Shown piece after piece: positions 24,421 to 33,239 of a stretch of DNA of 55,586 bases (positions are counted from its first letter, which is position 1; every line of letters begins with the position of its first letter). Location: positions 1 through 55,586 of the forward strand of contig REAW01000029.1 of NCBI GenBank assembly GCA_004293725.1, read 5' to 3'. The notes beneath the pieces are model-generated. The model was given only the letters and a program-made list of their open reading frames with translations, was not told the DNA's origin and did not search any database. The DNA is from Curvibacter sp. (GTDB taxonomy: Bacteria; Pseudomonadota; Gammaproteobacteria; Burkholderiales; Burkholderiaceae_C). The translations under genes and the position numbers were made by a program.

Positions 24421-24489
24421 GGGGGCGGCAGGGCAGGGGTTTTGTGAAGTTGGTACATTGCAAAGCCTCACCTTCACTGCGTTAATGCC

Positions 24490-24948
24490 ATGATGAAAAA
24501 ACTGTGTTTGCTTCTGCTTTTGTGTGCCGGGTTGTCGCAGGCTGCGGATGTACCGGTCATGAATGTGCCGACCGTGAATCAGCGAATGAAAGCGGCGCGC
24601 GAGGCTGTCGCCAAGTCGGATTGGCGTGTTGTCAAGCATGAAACGCAACGGGTCATTGCAGACGAGCCCGGCAATGCCGATGCCCACAACCTGCTGGCCT
24701 TTGCATACCGCAAGCAAGAGCGTCCCGACCTGGCCCGGGCGTTCGAGCACTACAAAGTCGCCTTGCAGCTAAACCCGCAGCACAAAGGTGCGCACGAGTA
24801 CATTGGCGAGGCGTACCTCATGGACCGCAGACCGGATATGGCGGAGCAGCATTTGGTGGCCTTGGAGCGCATTTGCGGCAATCGCCAGTGCGAAGAATAT
24901 GTGGATTTGGCCCAGGCCTTGGCGGCCTACCGCAAGGCCAATCCCTGA
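24490..24948 (+). CDS. Exported TPR-repeat protein
   Basis: The 152-residue protein has a signal peptide (KKLCLLLLLCAGLSQA, cleaved after AQA/AA). At least two TPR units follow (ADEPGNADAHNLLAFAYRKQ and LNPQHKGAHEYIGEAYLM). A Cys pair occurs in ICGNRQCEEY. It probably acts as a periplasmic scaffold; no partner is obvious. It is convergent with the FecR-domain gene, 17 bp away. ATG codons at 24490 and 24493 are equally possible starts. Confidence 0.85.
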   Translation: MMKKLCLLLLLCAGLSQAADVPVMNVPTVNQRMKAAREAVAKSDWRVVKHETQRVIADEPGNADAHNLLAFAYRKQERPDLARAFEHYKVALQLNPQHKGAHEYIGEAYLMDRRPDMAEQHLVALERICGNRQCEEYVDLAQALAAYRKANP

Positions 24949-24965
24949 AGGGAAGAGTCGGTAAC

Positions 24966-25724
24966 TCAGCGATTCAGGGTGTCTGCCGGGTGTCGCTGGC
25001 CCCCTGTTTCGTCCATGTAGCCCTTGCCATCCTTGACGCCCTTGCGGCCAAGCAACTCCCAGGCGGTGCGTTGGTCGACCAAGCGGGCTAAGTACTCCAG
25101 CTCTTCGTCGGTGTGGTTGATTGCTTTGGCGGGGGTGAGGCTGCGCCCGTCTTTGGGTTGCACTTCACCCCAAAAGGCTTGGTGGTAGTCCGCGCGGCTG
25201 ACGGCTTTGTCGCGCCCTGCGGACATGTCGACCGTGCCGTAGCAGTTGCAGAAATAACTGCGCCCCCCTTGGTCCTCAAAAACCTCGGTATACACCCCCG
25301 TGCCGCGAATGCCGGCGGTGATGGTGGGTGTCACGATTTGGCGGCTGCTGCCTTTGCCCCACACGCTGACCACAGCCCCGGTGACCAAGCGCAACAGACT
25401 CACGGCATTGATGCTGGCGCCACGCTCCACCGTCATGCGCGAGTTTTGGCGAACATGGAAGGCGGAGTTTCCAATAACGAAAATCAAGCGCGATTCGGGG
25501 CCGGTGACCACTTCGTCCCCGCTTTGTATGCCCTGTTGCGACAGCAGGCGCCGCCCATTCACCGTGGCGTCACCGACCAACTCGACCACATTGCTGCGCG
25601 ACTGGGCCTGAGCGGCGGCAATGCCGCCCATGCTGGTCCAAGCCGCCGCTGCCTGCAGAAAACTGCGGCGCTGGAACCAGAGCACCTCGTGTTCGCGGCG
25701 GCCGTCAAGGCTGTGTTGGGTCAT
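24966..25724 (-). CDS. FecR-domain exported protein
   Basis: The 252-residue protein has a Tat-like signal (FQRRSFLQAAAAWTSMGGIA). A FecR domain follows: VVELVGDATVNGRRL, GDEVVTGPESRLIFVIGNSAFHVR, and SRMTV...RLVTGAVVSVWG. A stand-alone FecR domain of this type usually marks a cell-surface or periplasmic protein rather than an anti-sigma factor; no sigma gene is present here. The C-terminal half (CNCYG, AFWGEV) is unassigned. Its ATG overlaps the stop of the upstream membrane-protein gene. Confidence 0.87.
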   Translation of the reverse strand: MTQHSLDGRREHEVLWFQRRSFLQAAAAWTSMGGIAAAQAQSRSNVVELVGDATVNGRRLLSQQGIQSGDEVVTGPESRLIFVIGNSAFHVRQNSRMTVERGASINAVSLLRLVTGAVVSVWGKGSSRQIVTPTITAGIRGTGVYTEVFEDQGGRSYFCNCYGTVDMSAGRDKAVSRADYHQAFWGEVQPKDGRSLTPAKAINHTDEELEYLARLVDQRTAWELLGRKGVKDGKGYMDETGGQRHPADTLNR

Positions 25725-26500
25725 GCGGTGTCTCCTGTAATGACGTCAAATGTGTCGTCATAGGTGAAATAGAGAGAAGTAAAGAACATGGCCGCCATGG
25801 CCATGCCTGCCGGAAACAGGATGACCCCCACCATTTGCGGGCTGCCAAGCAACGCCGAAATCACGGCTGCGATCAAGCCTGTGCCCAGAAACACAGCCAT
25901 CCAGGTCAGTCCGAACACCAGGAAGGCCCAGAAGTTCCGCAAACAGGCCACCAGACTGAAAAACAGACTTTTGACTGGAGAAATGCCATGCCAATGCACC
26001 AAGGCTGGCGCATGCCAAAACAGCAATGACAACGGCAGGTACAGCACCATGGCAGTGATTGCAGCCCATTCAAAATCACTCTGCATCAGTAGCTCGGCAC
26101 TAAGCTCACCGCCTACCAGATACAGGCGGGCAAACTTTCCACCATCTGCCAAAGCCGACACCCCCATGACCAACAAAAAACCAGCGGCATACAGTGCGCC
26201 GAGCACCAGCATGCCACGCATTTGTTGGCGTCCTGCGCGGAATGCACTGACCAGTACCGTGGGCATCGGGAATTTGCCCTTGGTGGTTTCCTGGGTTGCG
26301 GCCATCAGGCCCAGCGTGGCCGCTGGCAGCAGTGCCAAAGCAATGATGTTGCCCAATACAGGCACCATGCTGAGCACTGACATGGCAGCCATAAACATGA
26401 AAAACAGGCCTGAAAGCGCCAGTGGTTGTTTGAAGAAGGTACGCATCCCCATCTTGACCCACTGAGCGCCCTGGCGGGCAGGCACCATGCGTAGCTTCAT
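25721..26500 (-). CDS. BPSS1780-type multi-pass membrane protein
   Basis: The 259-residue protein starts MKLRMVPARQGAQWVKMGMR and has about six hydrophobic helices. The family signature FFKQPLALSGLFFMFM and the late segment FTSLYFTYDDTF are present. Function is unknown. It lies between thrB and the FecR gene with ATGA overlaps at both ends, a tight three-gene operon. A longer upstream reading frame overlapping thrB is not used. Confidence 0.85.
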   Translation of the reverse strand: MKLRMVPARQGAQWVKMGMRTFFKQPLALSGLFFMFMAAMSVLSMVPVLGNIIALALLPAATLGLMAATQETTKGKFPMPTVLVSAFRAGRQQMRGMLVLGALYAAGFLLVMGVSALADGGKFARLYLVGGELSAELLMQSDFEWAAITAMVLYLPLSLLFWHAPALVHWHGISPVKSLFFSLVACLRNFWAFLVFGLTWMAVFLGTGLIAAVISALLGSPQMVGVILFPAGMAMAAMFFTSLYFTYDDTFDVITGDTA

Positions 26501-27492
26501 ACGGTCACCGCCTCGTAGCATTCCAATTGGGCCAATGTGAGCGGGTGGGCCACGCGCTGGCGCAACACGCGCTCGAAATGGGTGGGGTCGTGGGGTTTGA
26601 GCATGGAAGCTTCTCGCGGTAAATACCAGTCCCAAAGGCGGGAAATCCAAAAGCGCAGGGCACCGGCCCGCAGCATGGCGGGCAGGAGCTCGCGCTCTTG
26701 CGGAGTCAGGGGGCGCACGCTGCCGTAGGCTTGCACAAAGGCAGCCGAGCGTTCCGGGTCAGCCACGCCCGTAGGCAGGTCTATGCACCAGTCGTTCAGG
26801 CACACCGCCAGGTCAAACAACCAGGCATCCGTGCCAGCAAAGTAAAAATCGAAAAAGCCGCTCAGCACTGGTGTGCCATCGCTGCTATCAAACATGACGT
26901 TGTCGCGAAACAGGTCGGCGTGAATCGCGCCGCGCGGCAGGCCGGTGTAGGCGCTACTCTGGGCAATATGGTTTTGGTAGGCCAATTCGGACTGCAACAG
27001 TTGTGCTTGCCCCGGTTCCAGGTGCGGCAGAACCACCGGCACTGTTTCGTTCCACCATGACAGGCCGCGCAAGTTGGGCTGCTGCATGCTGTAGTCGCGC
27101 CCTGCCAAGTGCATGCGTGCCAGCATGGCGCCTACCTGGCGGCAATGGTCTACACCCGGGGCCAGTTCGCTTTTGCCCTTCAGGAGATTGACCACGGCAG
27201 CGGGTTTGCCGTTCAGGCTGTGCAAGACATCGCCATCGCGATTGGCTGCAGGGTCGGGTACTGGAACGCCGTGGAAAGCCAAATGCTTCATGAGCCGCAA
27301 GTAAAACGGCAACTGCTGTGCGCTCAGTCGCTCGAACAAGGTCAGTACATAAGGCGCCTGGTCCGTGGTGACGAAGTAGTTGGTGTTCTCAATGCCCCCC
27401 GAACACCCCTCCAGGGTTAGAAGGTTGCCAAGCTTGAGGGATGTGAGGAAAGTGCTGGCCTCGTCAAAGGAGACCTCTGTATAAACCGCCAT
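26497..27492 (-). CDS. thrB: Homoserine kinase (APH-fold type)
   Basis: The 331-residue enzyme phosphorylates homoserine for threonine synthesis. The start MAVYTEVSFDEASTFL and the patterns GCSGGIENTNYFV, RGAIHADLFRDNVMF (catalytic Asp) and GFFDFYFAG identify the aminoglycoside-phosphotransferase-like ThrB of Proteobacteria. TACAAT ends 6 nt before the ATG with no Shine-Dalgarno, consistent with a leaderless mRNA. It heads an operon with the BPSS1780-type and FecR genes and is divergent from polA, with 51 bp between starts. Confidence 0.94.
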   Translation of the reverse strand: MAVYTEVSFDEASTFLTSLKLGNLLTLEGCSGGIENTNYFVTTDQAPYVLTLFERLSAQQLPFYLRLMKHLAFHGVPVPDPAANRDGDVLHSLNGKPAAVVNLLKGKSELAPGVDHCRQVGAMLARMHLAGRDYSMQQPNLRGLSWWNETVPVVLPHLEPGQAQLLQSELAYQNHIAQSSAYTGLPRGAIHADLFRDNVMFDSSDGTPVLSGFFDFYFAGTDAWLFDLAVCLNDWCIDLPTGVADPERSAAFVQAYGSVRPLTPQERELLPAMLRAGALRFWISRLWDWYLPREASMLKPHDPTHFERVLRQRVAHPLTLAQLECYEAVTV

Positions 27493-27498
27493 GGCCCA

Positions 27499-27504
27499 AT
27501 TGTA
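27499..27504 (-). promoter_or_regulatory. -10 box for a leaderless thrB transcript
   Basis: TACAAT on the minus strand, six bases (TGGGCC) before the thrB ATG. No -35 was recognised. Confidence 0.5.
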
Positions 27505-27531
27505 GGGGGGCGTAGCGGCGGAGCGTGGGGG

Positions 27532-27537
27532 CACAAT
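27532..27537 (+). promoter_or_regulatory. -10 box for a leaderless polA transcript
   Basis: CACAAT is followed by six bases (ATCGGG) and the polA ATG. The start codon would be at or next to the first transcribed base. Confidence 0.5.
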
Positions 27538-27543
27538 ATCGGG

Positions 27544-30357
27544 ATGAGTGAAACCCGAAAAACCTTGCTGCTGGTCGATGGTTCCAGCTACCTGTACCGC
27601 GCTTTCTTCGCCGGTGGCGAAACCATGAGCATCAAACTGCCCGATGGCACGGTGCAAAAAACCGGTGCCATTCGCATCATGATCAACATGATGAACAGCC
27701 TACGCAAAGAGGTTCCGGCCGACTATGTGGCTTGTGTTTTCGACGCCAAGGGCCCCACCTTCCGCGACGCCATTTACCCTGAATACAAGGCCCACCGGGA
27801 CCCCATGCCCGACGATTTGCGCAGCCAGATTGCGCCCATCCATGAAGTGGTGCGCCACCTGGGCTGGACGGTGCTGGATGTACCCGGCGTGGAGGCTGAT
27901 GATGTGATTGGTACGCTGGCTGTGATAGCCGCCAATCAGGGCATTGAGGTGATTGTGAGCAGTGGTGACAAAGACCTGGCGCAGTTGGTCAACGAGCACA
28001 TCACCATCATCGACACCATGAACGGCAAGCGCCGTGACTTGGCGGGTGTGGAAGCGGAGTTTGGCGTTCCCGCGCGCCTGATGCTGGACTACCAGACCTT
28101 GGTCGGCGACACCGTGGACAACGTGCCGGGCGTCGCCAAGGTTGGCCCCAAAACCGCGGTGAAGTGGTTGCAGGAATATGGTTCCCTCCAGGCCGTGGTG
28201 GACAACGCGGACAAGATAGGCGGGGTGGTGGGAGAGAACCTGCGCAAGGCGCTGGACTGGTTGCCCACTGGTCAGTCCCTACTGAAAATCAAGACAGATT
28301 GCGACCTGCAACACTGGCTACCCCATTTGCCTGCTATGAATTCAATAGCTGTTGGCGCAGAGAATACGGGTGCTTTGATCGATTTTTATGAGAAGTACGG
28401 GTTCAAGGGCTTAGCCAAGTCCTTGGGTGGAGGCGGCGGTGAGGTAGCCGCGCCGGCTGCCAAGGCTGCGAAGTCCGACACGGTGTCGGCTAGCGCCCCG
28501 GGCCTGTTTGACGAACCTACCGGCGCCGTAGACGTTCCCGCACCCCGTGTCAGCAGCCTGAACTGCGACACTGTGCTGACCTGGGATGCTTTTGACGCCT
28601 GGTTGGCCAAGCTGCAGGCAGCCGAGCTGGTGGCGCTGGACACCGAAACCACCTCGCTGGACGAGATGCGTGCCGAAATTGTGGGCATCAGTTTTAGCGT
28701 CGAGGTTGGCCACGCTGCTTACATTCCGCTAACCCATCGCTACCCCGATGCCCCCGCGCAACTCAACCGCGACGCGGTGTTGGCCAAGCTCAAACCTTGG
28801 CTGGAAAACCCGCAGGCCAAAAAGCTGGGTCAGCACATCAAATACGACCGCCATGTGTTCGCCAACCACGGCATCGAAGTGCAGGGGTACGCGCACGACA
28901 CCATGCTGCAAAGCTATGTGTTGGAGGTGCACAAGCCCCACGGCCTGAGCAGCCTGGCCGATCGCCACCTCGGCCGCAGCGGCATCAGCTTTGAAGACCT
29001 GTGCGGCAAGGGTGTCCATCAGATCAGTTTTGACCAGGTGGAAATATCCAAGGCGTCCGAGTACGCCTGTGAAGATTCCGACCAGACGCTGGACGTGCAC
29101 CGGGTACTGTGGCCCCAGCTGGAAGTGGACGACAAGCTGAAGTTCATCTACGAACTGGAAATCGCCAGCAGCGAAGCGCTGTACCGCATCGAACGCAACG
29201 GCGTGTTGATTGATGCGCCGACGCTGGCCAAGCAAAGCCACGAATTGGGCCAGCGAATCTTGCAACTGGAGGCGGAGGCTTACGAGATTGCGGGACAGCC
29301 TTTCAACCTGAGCAGTCCCAAACAGCTGGGCGAAGTCTTTTTCGACAAGCTGGGCATGCCTGTGGTCAAGAAGACCGCGACCGGCGCGCGCAGTACCGAC
29401 GAGGAAGTGCTGGAAAAACTGGCGGAGGACTATCCCTTGCCAGCCAAGCTGCTGGAACACCGGGGGCTTGCCAAGCTCAAGGGCACCTATACCGACAAGC
29501 TCGCGCAACTGGCACTGCCGCGCACCGGCCGCGTGCACACCCACTATGCGCAGGCGGTGGCAGTCACAGGGCGTTTGAGCAGCAACGACCCCAATTTGCA
29601 GAACATCCCTATTCGTACCGCAGAAGGTCGGCGCGTTCGCGAGGCCTTTGTGGCGGCGCCAGGCTGTGTCATTGCCAGTGCCGACTACAGCCAGATCGAG
29701 CTGCGCATCATGGCCCACATTAGCGACGATGCTGCGCTCTTGCGCGCCTTCCATGACGGGCTGGATGTGCACCGCGCCACCGCTGCTGAAGTGTTTGGTG
29801 TGGCGCTGGACCAGGTGAGCAGTGAGCAGCGGCGTTATGCCAAGGTCATCAACTTCGGCCTGATCTACGGCATGAGCGCCTTTGGCCTGGCCCGCAATCT
29901 GGGTATCGACAACACTGCTGCCAAAAACTACATTGCGCGTTATTTTGAGCGTTATCCCGGGGTAAAACTGTACATGGAATCCACGCGTGCGTTGGCCAAA
30001 GAGCAGGGGTATGTGGAAACCGTGTTTGGCCGGCGCTTGCAGTTAGCGGGCATCCAGACTGCCAAAGGGGCACTTTTGGCGGGGCTGGAGCGCGCCGCCA
30101 TCAATGCCCCCATGCAGGGCACCGCAGCCGACCTCATCAAGTTAAGCATGGTAAAGGTGCAGCAAACGCTGGACATTCAACGGAAGGAGATCAAAATGAT
30201 CATGCAAGTGCATGATGAATTGGTTTTTGAGGTGCCGCTGGCTGAAGTGGATTGGCTAAAGGTGGAAATCCCCCGCATCATGGCGGGGGTTGCAGCCCTG
30301 AAAGTTCCCCTTCTGGCCGAGGTTGGGGTTGGCCCCAATTGGGACAAAGCGCATTAA
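27544..30357 (+). CDS. polA: DNA polymerase I
   Basis: The 937-residue repair and Okazaki-fragment polymerase has three domains. A 5' nuclease (about 1-290) includes LLVDGSSYLYRAFFA. An intact 3'-5' proofreading domain carries ALDTETTSLD (about 363-372). The polymerase domain carries motif A SADYSQIELR (about 713), motif B RRYAKVINFGLIYG (about 764) and motif C MQVHDELVFE (about 887). Residues about 264-283 (AMNSIAVGAENTGALIDFYE) are encoded by a copy of the dispersed repeat, at the end of the nuclease domain next to the variable linker. The gene is divergent from thrB. Confidence 0.97.
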   Translation: MSETRKTLLLVDGSSYLYRAFFAGGETMSIKLPDGTVQKTGAIRIMINMMNSLRKEVPADYVACVFDAKGPTFRDAIYPEYKAHRDPMPDDLRSQIAPIHEVVRHLGWTVLDVPGVEADDVIGTLAVIAANQGIEVIVSSGDKDLAQLVNEHITIIDTMNGKRRDLAGVEAEFGVPARLMLDYQTLVGDTVDNVPGVAKVGPKTAVKWLQEYGSLQAVVDNADKIGGVVGENLRKALDWLPTGQSLLKIKTDCDLQHWLPHLPAMNSIAVGAENTGALIDFYEKYGFKGLAKSLGGGGGEVAAPAAKAAKSDTVSASAPGLFDEPTGAVDVPAPRVSSLNCDTVLTWDAFDAWLAKLQAAELVALDTETTSLDEMRAEIVGISFSVEVGHAAYIPLTHRYPDAPAQLNRDAVLAKLKPWLENPQAKKLGQHIKYDRHVFANHGIEVQGYAHDTMLQSYVLEVHKPHGLSSLADRHLGRSGISFEDLCGKGVHQISFDQVEISKASEYACEDSDQTLDVHRVLWPQLEVDDKLKFIYELEIASSEALYRIERNGVLIDAPTLAKQSHELGQRILQLEAEAYEIAGQPFNLSSPKQLGEVFFDKLGMPVVKKTATGARSTDEEVLEKLAEDYPLPAKLLEHRGLAKLKGTYTDKLAQLALPRTGRVHTHYAQAVAVTGRLSSNDPNLQNIPIRTAEGRRVREAFVAAPGCVIASADYSQIELRIMAHISDDAALLRAFHDGLDVHRATAAEVFGVALDQVSSEQRRYAKVINFGLIYGMSAFGLARNLGIDNTAAKNYIARYFERYPGVKLYMESTRALAKEQGYVETVFGRRLQLAGIQTAKGALLAGLERAAINAPMQGTAADLIKLSMVKVQQTLDIQRKEIKMIMQVHDELVFEVPLAEVDWLKVEIPRIMAGVAALKVPLLAEVGVGPNWDKAH
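28334..28392 (-). repeat. Dispersed two-hairpin repeat, copy 5 (inside polA)
   Basis: Read on the minus strand, the segment CACCCGTATTCTCTGCGCCA followed by ACAGCTATTGAATTCATAGC aligns with the second half of the family at about three quarters of positions. It is translated in frame as part of PolA. Confidence 0.65.
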
Positions 30358-30421
30358 AGTTCAAGATAAGCTAGCGAAGATAGTCATTTCAATAGTTTAA
30401 AAACACACAAGAGGTCGACGT

Positions 30422-32242
30422 ATGGGACTCAATGGAATGAAAATTGCCACCAAGTTGTGGGCTTTTATTGTGCTGGTGATCGCTAGCATTTGTGCGGTTG
30501 CCATAGTGGGGCTGCTGCGAAGTGCCAGCATCCTGTCAGAAGGACGAGAGGCGCAAACCCAAGCCGAACAGTTGGTGCAAATATCCACCGAATGGAATGG
30601 CCTGACCATGACGAATGGGGCCCGCAACCAAGCCATCTTGCTGGCCGAGGGCACGGCGGTGAACGATGCGTTCAAGGACCCCATTACCGCGACCAGTGCC
30701 CAGATTGGCGACCTGCAAAAGAAAATTGAAGCCATGCCGCTGACGGATGCGGACAAGGCACAGATGAAAAAAATTAGCGGTCTGCGCCAATCGGTGATTG
30801 ATTTGCGCACCAAGGCGCGCGATGCCAAGGCAGCTGGCAATGCGGCTGAAGCATTGGAGATCATGAATACCCAGTACCTTCCTACGATGGCGGCATACAT
30901 TGCGTCTCAAAAAGAGATGATCGAGCTGCAGAAAGCGCAGCTCGCGAAAACCAAGGAAGTGACGGAGAGTCGCCGAAATGCAAACTCCATGGGCATTTTG
31001 ATAGGGCTGGCCGTGATTGTGGCCATGATCTTTGCCGGGACCACCTGGTTGGTGCGCTCCATTCGTGAGCCGCTGGCGCAGGCCAACGATTTGGCCGCCC
31101 GCATTGCGCAAGGCGACCTCAGTTCGGTGATCTCTACCGATCGCTCCGACGAATTCGGGACCTTGTTGGTATCGTTACGCGCCATGAACGATTCGTTGGC
31201 GACCATGGTGTCGCAAGTGCGCAGCAGCACCGACAACATCGCCATTGCCAGTGCCGAAATTGCCACTGGCAATAACGACTTGGCCCAGCGCACCGAGCAA
31301 ACCTCCAGCAACCTGCAGGCTACCGCCTCCAGCATGGATGGCCTGACCCAGACGGTGCAGCAAAGTGCAGACAATGCGCGCCAGGCCAGCGCGCTGGCCG
31401 CCAGCGCCTCCACGGTAGCGCAACGGGGTGGTGACGTAGTGAGCCAGGTGGTGAGCACCATGGAAGAGATTGACACCAGCAGCAAGAAGATTGCCGACAT
31501 CATCAGTGTGATTGACGGCATTGCATTCCAGACCAACATCTTGGCGCTGAACGCCGCTGTGGAAGCCGCCCGGGCTGGCGAGCAGGGCCGCGGTTTTGCA
31601 GTCGTGGCCAGTGAAGTGCGTAGTCTGGCGGGCCGCAGCGCGGAGGCCGCCAAAGAAATCAAGAGTCTTATCAATTCGTCCGTTGAGAAGGTCGAGTCGG
31701 GCACCAAGCTCGTGACCGATGCCGGTGCCACCATGCAGGAAATTGTGCAAAGTGTGCGGCGCGTAGCCGATGTGATCGGTGAGATCACGGCCGCAGCGAC
31801 CGAGCAAAGTGCCGGCATTGCGGGTGTAAACCAGGCGATTGGCAATTTGGATCAGATGACGCAGCAAAACGCGGCCTTGGTGGAAGAGAGTGCGGCCGCA
31901 GCAGAAAGCTTGCGTGAACAGGCTGACCGCATGAAACAGGCTGTGGCGGTGTTCCGGGTCGGGGCAGCGTCCGCGCAAGGCGTAGAACTGTCGGCCGTGT
32001 CGGTTCGCTCTGCAGCACCCAAAGCCACGCCTTTCAAAGGACCAGAACGGCGCAATAGCCCGGACGCAGGTCCCGCAGCGCGTGCCGCGACGCCCAAGCC
32101 TGCTGCAGCGAAGGCGCCTCCCGCTTCAAAACCGGCGCCCGCTCAGCCGCCTGCTGCTGCGAAAGCTCCCGCCAAGGTGGTGCCCAAGACCTCCACCAAG
32201 GTAACCCCAGCAGGTGGTGACGACGACTGGGAAACTTTCTGA
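30422..32242 (+). CDS. Methyl-accepting chemotaxis protein
   Basis: The 606-residue chemoreceptor has TM1 (about 12-34), a four-helix-bundle-like periplasmic domain with the MCP-type segment LVQISTEWNGLTMTNGARNQ, TM2 (about 190-212), HAMP, and the signalling hairpin IAFQTNILALNAAVEAARAG (about 368-387). A low-complexity Ala/Pro/Lys linker leads to the C-terminal DDDWETF, a CheR/CheB tether of the NWETF type. The ligand is unknown. It stands alone with no che genes nearby. The start at 30422 follows a GAGG-like site. Confidence 0.93.
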   Translation: MGLNGMKIATKLWAFIVLVIASICAVAIVGLLRSASILSEGREAQTQAEQLVQISTEWNGLTMTNGARNQAILLAEGTAVNDAFKDPITATSAQIGDLQKKIEAMPLTDADKAQMKKISGLRQSVIDLRTKARDAKAAGNAAEALEIMNTQYLPTMAAYIASQKEMIELQKAQLAKTKEVTESRRNANSMGILIGLAVIVAMIFAGTTWLVRSIREPLAQANDLAARIAQGDLSSVISTDRSDEFGTLLVSLRAMNDSLATMVSQVRSSTDNIAIASAEIATGNNDLAQRTEQTSSNLQATASSMDGLTQTVQQSADNARQASALAASASTVAQRGGDVVSQVVSTMEEIDTSSKKIADIISVIDGIAFQTNILALNAAVEAARAGEQGRGFAVVASEVRSLAGRSAEAAKEIKSLINSSVEKVESGTKLVTDAGATMQEIVQSVRRVADVIGEITAAATEQSAGIAGVNQAIGNLDQMTQQNAALVEESAAAAESLREQADRMKQAVAVFRVGAASAQGVELSAVSVRSAAPKATPFKGPERRNSPDAGPAARAATPKPAAAKAPPASKPAPAQPPAAAKAPAKVVPKTSTKVTPAGGDDDWETF

Positions 32243-32336
32243 ATTGGCACGGGTCTGCCAAAGACCCGCAAACTGCACCCGCTATGGGCTTTTGCCTACA
32301 CTGCGGGTCGCCATGTCTTAAATCGAGGAGAACACC

Positions 32337-33239
32337 ATGTTTGATGCTTTGAAGAATCAAGTTATTTCTCTGCTGCCTGGCAGCTCCACTGAAGAGGGTG
32401 CCACCCGCCGTACGGCCTTGAAAGCCGCGCTCGGCGTGGGCTATGCTGCCACCGCAATGCCTATCATGGCGCAAACGGCCATCAAAACGTCGGCCGCAGG
32501 TTTGACTGCGGGGGAAAGCATTTTTGACGTGGATGGCGCAACGGTTCCGTTTTACTACGCCGCACCAGAGGGCAAAAAGAACCTTCCCATTGTGTTGGTA
32601 GTGCAAGAAATTTTTGGTGTTCACGAATACATCGCTGATACCTGCCGCCGCTTTGCCAAAGCGGGCTATCTCGCCATTGCGCCGGACTTGTTCGCCCGTC
32701 AAGGCGATGCTTCCAAATACACCGATATCGGCAAGCTGATTGCCGAAGTGGTGTCCAAAGTCCCAGATGACCAGGTCATGGGCGATCTGGACGCTGCAGT
32801 AGCCTGGGCAGCAGAGAACGGGGGCAATGTCAAGAAAGTTGCAGTGACCGGCTTTTGCTGGGGTGGTCGCATTACGTGGTTGTATGCCGCGCATAGCAAG
32901 AATGTGAAAGCGGGCGTAGCGTGGTACGGCCGTTTGGTGGGTGCCAGCAACGCCGTGAATCCCAAGCACCCGATTGCCGTAGCCTCCGCCCTTCATGCTC
33001 CGGTGCTGGGGCTGTACGGCGGGCAAGATGGCGGTATTCCCCTCACCACGGTCAATGAAATGAAAGAAGCCTTGGCGGCTGCCAAGGGCAACAAGGCGGC
33101 TGCCGCCTCGGAGTTTGTGGTGTACCCACAGGCGCCGCATGCCTTCCATGCCGACTATCGCCCCAGCTACCGCAAAGAAGCAGCGGAAGATGGCTTTGCC
33201 CGTGCGTTGGCGTGGTTCAAGGCCAAGGGAGTCGCTTGA
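32337..33239 (+). CDS. Dienelactone hydrolase family protein, Tat-exported
   Basis: The 300-residue alpha/beta hydrolase has a twin-arginine-type leader (TRRTALKAALGVGYAATAMP). The DLH domain carries VQEIFGVHEYIADTCRR, the nucleophile cysteine in TGFCWGGR (about 173) and the His in APHAFHADYRPSYR. DLH enzymes open lactones in chloroaromatic degradation, but exported forms have broader unknown roles. GAGGAG precedes the ATG. Its TGA overlaps the TTG start of the ZIP gene. Confidence 0.9.
   Translation: MFDALKNQVISLLPGSSTEEGATRRTALKAALGVGYAATAMPIMAQTAIKTSAAGLTAGESIFDVDGATVPFYYAAPEGKKNLPIVLVVQEIFGVHEYIADTCRRFAKAGYLAIAPDLFARQGDASKYTDIGKLIAEVVSKVPDDQVMGDLDAAVAWAAENGGNVKKVAVTGFCWGGRITWLYAAHSKNVKAGVAWYGRLVGASNAVNPKHPIAVASALHAPVLGLYGGQDGGIPLTTVNEMKEALAAAKGNKAAAASEFVVYPQAPHAFHADYRPSYRKEAAEDGFARALAWFKAKGVA

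Noticed and set aside
32251..32267. GGGTCT/AGACCC hairpin after the chemoreceptor gene
   Set aside because: The stem is 6 bp and is followed by GCAAACTG rather than a T-run; it is too weak to call a terminator.
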